Source of the DNA: Novibacillus thermophilus
Lineage (GTDB): Bacteria > Bacillota > Bacilli > Thermoactinomycetales > Novibacillaceae
Length of the DNA stretch: 64,000 nucleotides
Direction: 5' to 3'
NCBI RefSeq assembly: GCF_002005165.1
Contig: NZ_CP019699.1
Span: 2,852,001 to 2,916,000, forward strand
Made by a program: the position numbers and the translations under genes. Shown here piece after piece: positions 1-8,807 of this stretch. The stretch's first letter is position 1, and every line of letters starts with the position of its first letter. The notes under the pieces are model-generated. The model was given only the letters and a program-made list of their open reading frames with translations. It was not told the DNA's origin and searched no databases.

Positions 1-75
1 CTTTCAACAGTTGCGAACGTGGCTAAAACGACACCGATAACGGCAACTGTCTTAAAATATTTTCGTTCCTTGAAA
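1..75 (+). pseudogene. Possible degraded 3' end of an alcohol dehydrogenase copy
   Basis: The first bases of the window read CTTTCAACAG followed by stretches that align, with gaps and frame changes, to the 3' end of the intact iron alcohol dehydrogenase near 3350-3410 (shared pieces include CTTTCAACAG and GACACCGAT). No open frame survives. The match is short and was made by eye, so this is only a suggestion that a second, decayed dehydrogenase copy lies just upstream of the window. Confidence 0.25.
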
Positions 76-86
76 GGATGGTTGTC

Positions 87-1473
87 ATGGAAAAAAGCAT
101 GACGGCAAGAAATTTTAACGAAAAGCTGCCTTTTAAAGTTAAGCTGGCGTACGGTTTATCTGGTTACTACAGCTTCATTACGTGGACAGCTTTCAGTTAT
201 TACGGATTGTACTTTTTTACAGACGTAGTGGGTCTCTCAGCCGTGTTCGCAGGGGCGATCATTTCACTCGGTACTTTATGGGATGCAATAACCGACCCCG
301 TCGTTGGAGGTATTTCTGACAACCTTAAGAGCAAATATGGAAGAAGGCGTCCGCTGATTATTGGTGTTGCACTTCCATTCGTGATCCTCAGTATACTGAT
401 GTTCACAAACTGGGGATTCAGCGAACCTGTTGCGAATGTATATTTTGTAATCATGATTTTACTGTATTACACAGCACAGACCGTACTTGATATTTCATCA
501 TCAGCCCTTGGATCCGAAATGACATTGGACTACGATGAAAGGTCTACACTTGCGACGTACAAGAATTACTTCGGCCTGATGGCAACCGTTGCGATCAGCC
601 CTACACTCGTACTGGTAGCGTATTTTGGGGGATGGTTTGAAAATGCCGATTTCGGTTGGAGCCTCACTCTGGGCGTTTATATGATTGTTGCACTTGTTTT
701 CATTTTTATTCTTTGGAGAACAACGAGAGGATATGAAAGACACAGAGAAGAAGGTATAAGTAAGTTCTCGATTGCCGATATCAAAGAATTGTTCAAAAAT
801 AAGGCAGCGAGAATTGTTGCCATTATATTCGCACTCGGAATTTTCTCAAATACTATCAACTATGCAATTCAGGTTTATTACTTCACAAACTATGTGCAGC
901 TGACTGAAGGTCAAATTGCAAGCATTACCTTGGTGTTTGGTGTGGCAAGTATTATTGGAGCCTGGATTGTTGACATACTTATGAAGAAATTTGGTAAGAA
1001 GTTGGCGTGGATCATCGGCGTTGGATCTGAAGGGATCGTTTTGTTTGCCATGGTTGGACTATTCATTCACCCAGGACAAATTGGATTAATTTATGCATTG
1101 GTCATTCTCATGGCTGTTGGCAATGCTGCAGTTTACCAGGTACCTTGGGCGATGATCCCTGACTGTGTTGATGTTACTGAACTTTATACAAACAAGAGGA
1201 TGGATGGAATCATATTTGGAATCATTGCTTTCCTTCAAAAGGCTTCAGGTGCTTTAGGTGCAGCATTCCTTGGTGTTTTGCTTTCAGCAATCGGATATTC
1301 TGAAGCAGCTGTACAGTCACCTGAAACTGTTTCAGGCATTAAGAACATTTTCGGATTTCTGGTTGGAGGTCTCTATATCGTTTAAGGAAAAACATGACAG
1401 AGTTCGCGAAGCAGTTAAAGAAAGAAGGCGGAGTAAAGAGATCGATATGTCAGAGTTGAAAGGGCTGATTTAA
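87..1473 (+). pseudogene. GPH-family sugar:cation symporter, C-terminus disrupted
   Basis: Glycoside-pentoside-hexuronide type MFS transporter importing an unknown sugar with a cation. The N-terminal part has the family look: about twelve hydrophobic segments, the early DAITDPVVGGISD motif and a charged GRRRP loop after helix 2. ATG at 87 is preferred to ATG 78 because AAAGGA (73-78) is then correctly spaced. The first frame stops at 1385 after GFLVGGLYIV, in the last membrane helix. The typical cytoplasmic tail, including KEKHDRVREAV, continues in another frame to 1473. So the last helix carries a small deletion plus a frameshift near 1370-1390. Whether the product still folds is unknown. 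Confidence 0.72.
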
Positions 1474-1516
1474 AAATTTAATAGTTTCTTTCCACGAAAA
1501 TAAACTGACTTGTAGC

Positions 1517-1578
1517 AACCTCTTTGGGTAAGGTTCATGCGTTCCTTGCCATATACCCATAGAGGTTCACTTTTTTTG
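1517..1578 (+). terminator. Rho-independent terminator after the symporter
   Basis: Arms AACCTCTTTGGGTA (1517-1530) and TACCCATAGAGGTT (1554-1567) pair with one mismatch and are followed by a T7 run at 1571-1577. This ends the symporter transcript and isolates it from the sigma-54 unit downstream. Confidence 0.85.
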
Positions 1579-1609
1579 TCTTAGCATTGAGTAAAGGCTG
1601 CCGGAATCA

Positions 1610-1732
1610 ACCGTCAAGGCCACCGTGATGAATGGTATTACCGGATACACCACGACGGTTGGCGCCCTGATTATCCACTATGAGCGGCCCGGGAATGTCG
1701 GAAACTGGAAAGCGTTAATTCAAAATGAATGA
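1610..1732 (+). pseudogene. Possible 3' remnant of an unidentified gene
   Basis: An open stretch without a start codon reads ...ATVMNGITGYTTTVGALI... and then ...HYERPGNVGNWKALIQNE before a TGA at 1730-1732. It looks like protein-coding sequence (a tail of something larger), but I do not recognise the family. It overlaps the first of the ATTCA repeats. Confidence 0.2.
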
Positions 1733-1779
1733 AATCATTCAAAATGAATCGACACAGCGATCATCATTCAGGATTGAAT
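1718..1779 (+). promoter_or_regulatory. Three inverted repeats, putative activator sites for the sigma-54 promoter
   Basis: ATTCAAAATGAAT occurs exactly at 1718-1730 and 1737-1749 (19-bp spacing). A third, looser copy ATTCAGGATTGAAT lies at 1766-1779. Each is an ATTCA...TGAAT inverted repeat. They sit about 45-105 bp upstream of a sigma-54 promoter, where enhancer-binding activators normally bind. The activator gene is not in the window. Confidence 0.6.
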
Positions 1780-1822
1780 CGGATGATGACGGGTCACAAT
1801 AGGAATACTCGTCTTTTTTTTT

Positions 1823-1838
1823 TGGCACGATATTTGCA
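1823..1838 (+). promoter_or_regulatory. Sigma-54 (SigL) -24/-12 promoter
   Basis: TGGCACGATATTTGCA matches the TGGCAC-N5-TTGCA consensus exactly, with the GG and GC dinucleotides 12 bp apart. It faces the dehydrogenase/permease/nitrilase genes, and no other obvious promoter separates them, so it probably drives the genes from 2307 to 8485. Confidence 0.85.
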
Positions 1839-1884
1839 AAAGCTTTAAAGGAGATCGAGATTTTTGGATAGGGGAGAATCGTGT

Positions 1885-2289
1885 ACGGACCAGGGAGAGG
1901 TGTGTATGGCGGCATCTCGCGTTCTCGTCGATGAACGTATATTTAAAGCCGTTCTGTAAACGGCTATCCAGCGCCATTCAAAATAAGCGATCCTATATCG
2001 AAGGAGACAGCGTTAGAACCTTCCACTTGGCCAAAGTGCAGTCGTATGTGGAGATAGGAAAGCATGAAGGGGCGCGATGTCCCAGTGACCACTGTTTAGC
2101 CGTTTCAACACGAAGAAGAGGCCATCGCGCACTGGCAAACGGGACAAAAACGGGCTGGCTGCCGGCATACTCACCGATGATACCGAACGGGCCGAGCGAG
2201 TGGTTTCCCAAAATAAAAGTTGGAGTGACGTCGAATACAAACACGTGAACGCGCGGCCAAAGTTTGATCAGCTCGGATGGTATTCTTCA
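1885..2289 (+). pseudogene. Aldehyde dehydrogenase relic
   Basis: Pieces of the C-terminal half of an NAD(P)-dependent aldehyde dehydrogenase are spread over several frames. They are the active-site stretch GEVCMAASRVLVDERIF (1887 on, containing the catalytic Cys), then AKVQSYVEIGKHEGARC, then GLAAGILTDDTERAERVV, then VNARPKFDQLGWY. Stops and frame changes separate them, and both the N-terminal domain and the extreme C-terminus are missing. The relic lies between the sigma-54 promoter and the alcohol dehydrogenase, so the operon probably once began with an aldehyde dehydrogenase that oxidised the product of its neighbour. Confidence 0.75.
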
Positions 2290-2306
2290 TGAAAGGAGGA
2301 CACAAT

Positions 2307-3461
2307 TTGGCTTACCAGTTTACGTTGCGCACAACGGTCGTATCTGAACCCGGCGTTTCCAGTCGGGTCGGTGATTACTTAAAAAGATTAGGGGTTAACA
2401 GCACTCTTGTTGTAACGGACCGTGTCATTCGGGAAGCAGGGCTCATTGAAGGCATTTTGGACAGTTTGAAAAATAACGACGTTCCCTATGTCGTGTTCGA
2501 CGATGTCAAACCCAATCCGAAAGATACGGAGGTTAAGACCGTAACAGATTACGCACGGGAGCACAAAGTGAACGGATTGTTGGCTGTCGGTGGCGGAAGT
2601 GCCATGGATCTGGCCAAAGGTGTCGGCATCTTGTTATCCCACGGAGGGGACATTCGGGACTGGGAAGGAGACTTTACACTCGAACGCGATATAGTGCCTC
2701 TCATTTGTATTCCGACAACAGTGGGGACAGGCAGCGAAGTGACGTGGATTTCGGTTATCACGGACACGTCGAGAAGTTTTAAAATGGGCATTGTCGATCC
2801 AAAGCTCGCCCCGCGCATGGCCCTATTGGATTCAGAAATGATTAAAAGCTTGCCCCCGTCCGTCGCTGCCAGTACTGGATTAGATGCACTGACGCACGCC
2901 ATTGAAGCCTACACCTCCCGATTGGCGTCACCTTTGACGGATGCTTTCGCTTTACAGGCAATGGAGATGATTCGGGACAACCTGGAAACGGTAGTCTCCG
3001 ACCCAAAAAACGAAGCAGCTGCTGAGAAGATGTTGACGGCCAGTATGATGGCAGGCATTGCGTTTAACAATGCGGACGTCGGCAGTGTGCACTGTCTGTC
3101 AGAGGCTATCGGTGCTTTTTACGATCTGCCCCACGGTGTCCTCAACGGCATCTTTCTGCCGTACGTCTACAAACGGAACATGTCAGCCGATCCTGTCAGA
3201 CACGCTAAAATCGCGACCCTTTTGGGGGCCGATGAACAACTCTCGCCAGATGAGGCGGCACAAGAAGGATGGAACATCTTAATGGGGCTGAGAAAGCGGT
3301 TGAACTTGCCGACGTTCAACTCTTTGGACAAAGTGTCACCGCAAGACTTTCAACAGCTGGCGAAGGTAGCAAAAGAGACACCGATGGATAAGAGCAACAT
3401 ACGGGAACTGTCCGAAAAAGACTATTTGGACATTATGTTAGAGGCGTTCGCCGAAGCGTAA
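2307..3461 (+). CDS. Iron-containing (group III) alcohol dehydrogenase
   Basis: Cytoplasmic NAD(P)-dependent dehydrogenase interconverting an alcohol and an aldehyde. It has the family landmarks: the N-terminal nucleotide-binding region with GGGSAMDLAKG, the loop PTTVGTGSEVT, and metal-binding segments DALTHAIEAY and HCLSEAIGAFYDLPHG with the expected Asp and His ligands. The TTG at 2307 is chosen because GAAAGGAGGA (2291-2300) sits 6 bp upstream and the usual family N-terminus follows; ATG 2277 has no ribosome site. At 384 residues the length is normal. It heads the surviving part of the sigma-54 unit. The substrate cannot be told from sequence. Confidence 0.88.
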   Translation: MAYQFTLRTTVVSEPGVSSRVGDYLKRLGVNSTLVVTDRVIREAGLIEGILDSLKNNDVPYVVFDDVKPNPKDTEVKTVTDYAREHKVNGLLAVGGGSAMDLAKGVGILLSHGGDIRDWEGDFTLERDIVPLICIPTTVGTGSEVTWISVITDTSRSFKMGIVDPKLAPRMALLDSEMIKSLPPSVAASTGLDALTHAIEAYTSRLASPLTDAFALQAMEMIRDNLETVVSDPKNEAAAEKMLTASMMAGIAFNNADVGSVHCLSEAIGAFYDLPHGVLNGIFLPYVYKRNMSADPVRHAKIATLLGADEQLSPDEAAQEGWNILMGLRKRLNLPTFNSLDKVSPQDFQQLAKVAKETPMDKSNIRELSEKDYLDIMLEAFAEA

Positions 3462-3478
3462 AACGAGGAGGAATCACC

Positions 3479-3649
3479 ATGGATGAAAAAAATCCGGAAT
3501 ATGAACAAGAATTGAAGCGACGAGTGTCGATCATGACGGGCGATGGGAGCGGGGACAGCCCGATCAAAGGACTGAACGGGTTTGACTATGCGATGATTGT
3601 CCTCCTTATCGTGTTGTCCTTCATCATATTTTATTTAGGCTGGTTGTAA
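3479..3649 (+). CDS. 56-residue single-span membrane protein
   Basis: A short frame preceded by ACGAGGAGGAATCACC, an excellent ribosome site. The product has a charged N-terminus (MDEKNPEYEQELKRRV), a middle GFDYAMI segment, and one C-terminal membrane helix ending in FYLGWL. It lies 17 bp after the dehydrogenase and 31 bp before the NCS1 permease, so it is very likely translated as part of the operon. It could be an accessory subunit of the permease, as small membrane partners are known for several transporters, but no family is recognised. Confidence 0.7.
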   Translation: MDEKNPEYEQELKRRVSIMTGDGSGDSPIKGLNGFDYAMIVLLIVLSFIIFYLGWL

Positions 3650-3680
3650 GACGAGCGCTATAAAAGAAAGGAGTCATTCG

Positions 3681-5075
3681 ATGAGTCAGCACAACGAAAG
3701 TACGTTTGGATTGTTACCGGTTTTGCCGAACGAAAGAGTGTGGAACGGTTTCGACTTCTCGATGGTTAACATAGGATTGGCGATCGCGACGTGGGGATTT
3801 CTCATTGGCGGAACCCTTTCCGAGTTTGTCGATTTGAAGATGGGAATCGCCGCATCCATTGCCGGGAATACACTCGGCATTATCATGATGGCGTTGGCGA
3901 CGTCTATCCCGTCGTCGAAGTACGGAATTGACCAGTACGTGTCGTTGCGGAGCGTGTTAGGTTTTCACGGAGTCAAACTGGCATTAGCCGTCATGGTCTT
4001 GATCGAGTTTGGCTGGTGCGCCGTCCTGGCGATTATGTTCGGACGGGCATCGACGAATATTTTAAGTGAAATAACGGCACTTTCCCAATCATCGCTCGTT
4101 TCGATTGTTGTATTTGCGTTTTTGGCGATCGTCATTAGTTGGCTGATCGTCGCCAAAGGGCCGGTGTCCATTAAATGGTTAAACCGAATCGTCGCGCCCG
4201 GTCTAATCATTATTTTGATTGCCATGTTAGCCATTTTGTTGTCGAGGTACTCGTGGGGTGAACTGCTTGCGTTACAACCGATAAATCCTGCCCCTGACCG
4301 CTGGTGGAACTACATGGTTGTGTTTGAATTGAACTTGGCGGCTGGACTGTCCTGGTGGCCGATCATGGGCGGGTTAACGCGACTTTGTCAATCACAGCGA
4401 GTCGCTTTCTGGCCGAACTTGCTCGGCTTAAACTTGTTTGCTGTGTTTGGCCAAATCGTCGGCTTAATGTCGGGATTGGCCCTCGGGACGAGCGATCCGA
4501 CCGAATGGATGATTCCGTTAGCCGGTCCGGTGCTCGGAATGATCGTGCTGTTGTTTGTCGCATTTGCGAACGTCACGTCGATTACGTCACTCGCGTATTC
4601 GACGTCCATGGCGTTGAAACAAATTAAGTTTATTGAACGGATGGACTGGTCGAGACTGACGTTTTACTTTTTTGCGTTGACGGTTCCTTTTATCTTTTTC
4701 CCCGATGAAGTGTACAGCCACTTCAGTACGTTTTTGGCATTTAGTGGAACGATTTTTGGACCGTTGTCGGCGGTTTACTTTGTCGACTTTTTCGTCTTGC
4801 GCCGCCAGCGGTTGGATATTGGGAGCCTGTATTTAGAAGGGGATGGCAAACCGTACTACTACTGGGGAGGATTTAACTGGGCGGGTATTCTCGCCGTGGC
4901 GATCGCGACGATGATTTACTTTATCATTTTAGATCCGCTCACATTTGACAGTTCGACAGCGTTTCTTTACATGACGGCATCGATTCCGGCGATCCTGTTA
5001 GCCGGTGTACTCCATTATGTTCTCTCAAAAATGATAACCGTGCCGAAGGGATTGGGTGCCTATGGAAAGCCATAA
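3681..5075 (+). CDS. NCS1-family cytosine/purine/hydantoin-type permease
   Basis: Twelve-helix inner-membrane symporter of the nucleobase:cation symporter-1 family (cytosine, allantoin, hydantoin, thiamine substrates). The N-terminal ERVWNGFDFSMVNIGLAIATW and the helix-1 and helix-3 pattern are typical, and 464 residues is a normal length. A ribosome site (AAAGGAGTCATTCG) precedes ATG 3681. It overlaps the nitrilase start, suggesting that it imports the nitrilase substrate or a related nitrogen compound. The substrate is inferred only from neighbours. Confidence 0.85.
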   Translation: MSQHNESTFGLLPVLPNERVWNGFDFSMVNIGLAIATWGFLIGGTLSEFVDLKMGIAASIAGNTLGIIMMALATSIPSSKYGIDQYVSLRSVLGFHGVKLALAVMVLIEFGWCAVLAIMFGRASTNILSEITALSQSSLVSIVVFAFLAIVISWLIVAKGPVSIKWLNRIVAPGLIIILIAMLAILLSRYSWGELLALQPINPAPDRWWNYMVVFELNLAAGLSWWPIMGGLTRLCQSQRVAFWPNLLGLNLFAVFGQIVGLMSGLALGTSDPTEWMIPLAGPVLGMIVLLFVAFANVTSITSLAYSTSMALKQIKFIERMDWSRLTFYFFALTVPFIFFPDEVYSHFSTFLAFSGTIFGPLSAVYFVDFFVLRRQRLDIGSLYLEGDGKPYYYWGGFNWAGILAVAIATMIYFIILDPLTFDSSTAFLYMTASIPAILLAGVLHYVLSKMITVPKGLGAYGKP

Positions 5076-6135
5076 CAGGCAAGGAGCGGCGTTTACGAAA
5101 AACGTTTTTGCAGGAAGAGGAAAAGTAACGGCGGCCATCGCGCAAATTTCACCGGTTTTCCTCGACAAGCAGCGCACGATTGAGAAAGCGATCGAGTACA
5201 TCCATCAAGCGGGAAAAAGGGGAGCCGATCTCGTCGTCTTCCCCGAGTCGTACATTCCGGCGTTTCCGTACTGGCAACAAGGAAACAATGACCCTGCCGT
5301 CGAGTGGTTTGAGATGAATGTTCTCTTTCAAAACGAATCCGTCGTCGTCGGCTCGGAAGACACCGAATCCTTAAGCAAGGCATCCAAAAGTGCCGGCATT
5401 AACGTCGTGATGGGATGTACAGAGCTTGATTACGCCGTCGGTTCTCGCACCCTCTACAATTCGATGCTTTATTTTGACCGCGAAGGGAATCTGTTCGGGC
5501 ATCACCGGAAAGTGATGCCCACTGGCCAAGAGAGAATTTTCCACGGAATGGGCGGTGGAGGCCGCAATTTAAAAGTGTACGATACAGACGTCGGGCGGCT
5601 CGGTGGCCTCATTTGTTGGGAGAATCACATGATTCTCATCCGGGCATTGATGGCGTATCAAGGGGAAGAAATTCATGTGGCGACGTGGCCAGGCACGTGG
5701 AGCGGAATGCCGACAGACGGTATGACGTACGTGGACAAAGAGTCGAAAAATCCCCAGTCGTATAACACGTGCGACTGGGAGCCTGCCATTCGTGCTCACG
5801 CCTTCGAAGCCCAGACGTTTGTCGTTAGTGCATGCGGCTATCAACCGGCAGAGGACGTCCCTGACAGTTTCCCGTATAAAAACAGAACAAATTGGGATTG
5901 GGCCAACGGTGGAAGCGCGATCGTCGACCCTTTCGGAAATTACGTCGTCGAGCCAGTGTACGACCGGGAGGAGCTCATCGTTGCTGAACTGGACGGAGAT
6001 CTCATTAAAGCGGCTAAAAGTGCGTTTGACCTCCTCGGACATTATTCCAGACCAGACCTGGTACAGCTTTTGTATCGTGACGTCGAGGACCCTCATTTAA
6101 TCCCTAAGAGCCAATTAGGTGAAGTCGACAGGTAA
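5062..6135 (+). CDS. Nitrilase (carbon-nitrogen hydrolase)
   Basis: Hydrolyses a nitrile to the carboxylic acid and ammonia. The Glu-Lys-Cys triad is visible: Glu in VVFPESYIPAFPYW (about residue 62), Lys in HHRKVMPTGQERIFHG, and Cys in GGLICWENHM; CWEN is the signature that separates true nitrilases from amidases. The ATG at 5062 or the in-frame GTG at 5056 may start it, and both overlap the permease end. At 357 residues the length is typical. It is followed by a second C-N hydrolase, so nitrile to acid or amide breakdown is a plausible pathway, probably giving ammonia under sigma-54 control. Confidence 0.88.
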   Translation: MESHNRQGAAFTKNVFAGRGKVTAAIAQISPVFLDKQRTIEKAIEYIHQAGKRGADLVVFPESYIPAFPYWQQGNNDPAVEWFEMNVLFQNESVVVGSEDTESLSKASKSAGINVVMGCTELDYAVGSRTLYNSMLYFDREGNLFGHHRKVMPTGQERIFHGMGGGGRNLKVYDTDVGRLGGLICWENHMILIRALMAYQGEEIHVATWPGTWSGMPTDGMTYVDKESKNPQSYNTCDWEPAIRAHAFEAQTFVVSACGYQPAEDVPDSFPYKNRTNWDWANGGSAIVDPFGNYVVEPVYDREELIVAELDGDLIKAAKSAFDLLGHYSRPDLVQLLYRDVEDPHLIPKSQLGEVDR

Positions 6136-6223
6136 ATGTTGGCGCCTTAACGATCGGATACTGCATGACATTAAAAACGAAAAGGAAAAGTGCAAAAAAT
6201 TTACCGAAAAGGGTGCATACACA

Positions 6224-7042
6224 GTGTGGTCATTAGCTGTCGTGCAGGACAATTTTAATCGAGGAGACACTTCTCACAACGTGCGACTGATGGAATCCTA
6301 CATTGTTTCGTGTGCAAGGGATCATCCGCAGGTGAAACTCATCCTGTTTCCGGAATTGGCCACGACAGGGTACCGTTTGACAGAAAAAGTAAAAGATGTA
6401 GCCGAATATGCTGAAGGACCGACATTTTCACACTTGTCGGCCCTCGCACAGAAATTCTGTTTGTACATTGGATACGGCTTTGTGGAAAAGGGCGGGGCCT
6501 CGTTACCGTCCACTTTTTACAACTCTATGAATTTTATCGGGCCGAATGGGGAAAGGTTGGCGACGTATCAAAAAATACACCTGACCCCTTTGGAAGAACA
6601 TCTATTTACACCGGGCAGACAGTTAGTAACAGTAGATACGGAAATGGGGCGATTCGGTCTGCTTATATGTTGGGATCTGGCTTTCCCGGAGTTGTCCCGA
6701 CTGTTGGCGTTGGAAGGCGCCGACGTTTTGCTAGCGCCGAGCGCGTGGGAAGTGCCCCACGATCAGTCCTATCGCCAGATGGCGTCTGCCCGGGCGTTGG
6801 ACAACGTCGTGTTTGTCGCCACATGTAACCATACAGGAAGGACGGATGATCTGAAATTTTTTGGCAAGTCGGCGATTTACGGTCCAGATGGGCGGACACT
6901 GAACGAAGCGAATCGGGAAGGTAGTGGCCTAGTCGTGTCAAAGATTGATTTAGGTGTTCGCCAACAGATGAAGGAAGGATTTTTTTCCATGTGGCGGGAT
7001 CGGCGAAACGATCTGTATGATGTACGGTGGAAAGGCAACTAG
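6224..7042 (+). CDS. Carbon-nitrogen hydrolase (amidase-like, nitrilase superfamily)
   Basis: Second member of the nitrilase superfamily, more like aliphatic amidases or carbamoyl hydrolases. The triad is Glu in LFPELATTGY, Lys in YQKIHLTPLEEHLF and Cys in LLICWDLAFPELSR; CWD rather than CWEN argues against nitrile hydrolysis. GTG 6224 is preferred because GGG-rich sequence lies about 10 bp upstream and the family core starts at once. An open extension back to 6119 overlaps the nitrilase but reads as unstructured, charged sequence. It probably processes an amide or ureide from the same catabolic route. Confidence 0.8.
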   Translation: MWSLAVVQDNFNRGDTSHNVRLMESYIVSCARDHPQVKLILFPELATTGYRLTEKVKDVAEYAEGPTFSHLSALAQKFCLYIGYGFVEKGGASLPSTFYNSMNFIGPNGERLATYQKIHLTPLEEHLFTPGRQLVTVDTEMGRFGLLICWDLAFPELSRLLALEGADVLLAPSAWEVPHDQSYRQMASARALDNVVFVATCNHTGRTDDLKFFGKSAIYGPDGRTLNEANREGSGLVVSKIDLGVRQQMKEGFFSMWRDRRNDLYDVRWKGN

Positions 7043-7100
7043 GTGCTAGGCGAGAGCTTTTAAAATGACAGTCATTTTTAGTCAAGAGGGTGAGGTTAAA

Positions 7101-8485
7101 ATGGGTCTCCTCGATGTCTTCGTCTTAACGGTGTATTTTGCTGCGTTAATGACAGTCGGCATTATCGGCACTAAAAAAGCAAAGACGTCAGAAATGTATA
7201 TGGTGGCCGGGAGAAATCTCGGAGTGTTTATGTTCTTCGGATGTCTGACGGCCGTCTTTCTTGGCGGCTCGTCGACCATCGGAACGGCTCAGCTCGGTTA
7301 TGAAAACGGAGTCTCCGGAGTGTGGTTTGTGTTTTCGATGGGTCTCGGCATTATGCTGTTTGGCCTTCTGCTGTACAAGCGGGTTACAGGTTATCAATTG
7401 ATGACCATTAGTGAATTTTTAGGGAAACGTTTTAACACGGGAGCCAAATTGATTGGTGCGACAGTGGCTGCTATATACGCTTTGATGGTCAGTGTCACAC
7501 AAGTGATCGCCATCGGTTCGATTTTGAATGCCGTATTCGGCTGGGATCTCACGGTCTCCATGTTGGTTGGAGGAGGAATCGTGTTTTTTTACACCGTCCT
7601 CGGCGGCATGTGGTCCGTCTCCATGACGGACATCATCCAATTCTCAGTCATGACGGTCGGGATATTTTTTGTCATGTTGCCGTTCAGTTTGTCCAAAGCG
7701 GGGGTTGGGGCCAACTGACCACACAGTTACCGAGTGCGTTTTTTGACTTCTCCGCTATCGGCTTTATGGAAATTGTACAGTACATTCTCCTCTACACACT
7801 CGGGATGATGGTGGGGCAAGACATCTGGCAACGTTATTTTACAGCGAAGAATATTAACGTTGCCCGGACAGGCGGGATCCTAGTCGGGGTGTACAGCTTG
7901 ATTTACTCTCTGGCAATGTGTGTCATCGGCATGTGCGCCGTGATCGTCTTACCTGACATCGAAAACACCCAAAACGTTTTTTCCTTAATGGCATTTGAAA
8001 CATTGCCTTCTGGCTTGCTGGGGATTGTTTTTGCGGCTGTCGCCTCGGCGATTATGTCCACGGCATCTGGAACATTGTTGGCTTCGTCAACACTCATTGC
8101 GAAAGACATACTGAAAGACCACTTCTTTCAAAATATATCGGACCAACAGTTTCTCTTCATATCGAGAGTGACGACTTTGGCTGCCGGAACTGCCGCTATC
8201 GCCATTGCCCTTTGGATTCAAGAACTCCTCGTCGCGATGGACGTCGCTTACGCAGTACTGGCAGGGTCCATCTTCGTCCCGATTGTTCTCGGTATGTTCT
8301 GGAAAAAGGTTACACCGAAAGCGGCATTTTATGCGATAACGTCAAGTGCCATCGTCGTGTTGATCACGCTTGCTCTTGAAGGATTTTCTTCCAACCATCC
8401 GATTTTGTACGGAATTGCCACGAATATTGTCGTGATGACAGCCGTTTCATGGATTGATTCATCGCGGAGCAAAATCTCAGCTTAA
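7101..8485 (+). pseudogene. Sodium:solute symporter (SSS family), frameshifted
   Basis: Sodium-driven importer of about 461 residues if repaired. The N-terminal part (7101-7718) has the SSS pattern AGRNLG, FLGGSSTIG and LGGMWSVSMTDIIQF. The C-terminal part (to 8485) continues with MMVGQDIWQRYFTAK and ASAIMSTASGTLLASS. The frame breaks at a G5 tract (7700-7704); adding one G joins the two as SKAG then WGQLTTQLPSAFF. RBS GAGGGTGAGG precedes ATG 7101. It is the last gene of the sigma-54 unit and a second uptake system beside the NCS1 permease. The break may be a real mutation, a slippage site or a sequencing error. Confidence 0.82.
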
Positions 8486-8565
8486 TTATTGAAGCCTGAT
8501 CTGTCGCGTGTTTCGGTCATTGAACTCCGTACGTGGACGAGCGGTTCGCGTGAGAAACGGATCTC

Positions 8566-8582
8566 GAACGGAAAACAAACCA
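8566..8582 (+). repeat. Left target-site duplication of the IS element
   Basis: GAACGGAAAACAAACCA occurs here and again at 10161-10177, exactly flanking the element. Seventeen bases is long for an insertion-sequence duplication but fits the long duplications reported for the IS1202 group. Confidence 0.88.
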
Positions 8583-8666
8583 TGTCAAGCGTCAGTGAAA
8601 ATGTCCTATTAACTCGTCAGTGATTCTGTCCTATTTTAGTTATTCCCCCATCCCGTTCAGGAGCGT

Positions 8667-8747
8667 AGCTTGTAGTGGGCATTTTATCAAGGGTAAAGGC
8701 GTATGCCCGAGTTTCACTCGCCCTTGATAAAATGCCCACTACAAGCT
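8667..8747. repeat. Perfect 27-bp inverted repeat inside the IS
   Basis: The arms at 8667-8693 and 8721-8747 are exact reverse complements separated by a 27-nt loop that itself contains CGAGTTTCACTCG. Imperfect pairing extends outward (CATCCC near 8649 with GGGATG near 8759). It lies between the transposase stop and the left end, so it may end transposase transcription or block readthrough into the element. Confidence 0.9.
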
Positions 8748-8807
8748 CCCTGGCTAAAAGGGATGAAGGGATCATTGTCCGTATTCTAACGGCACAGTCT
8801 AGATTTT

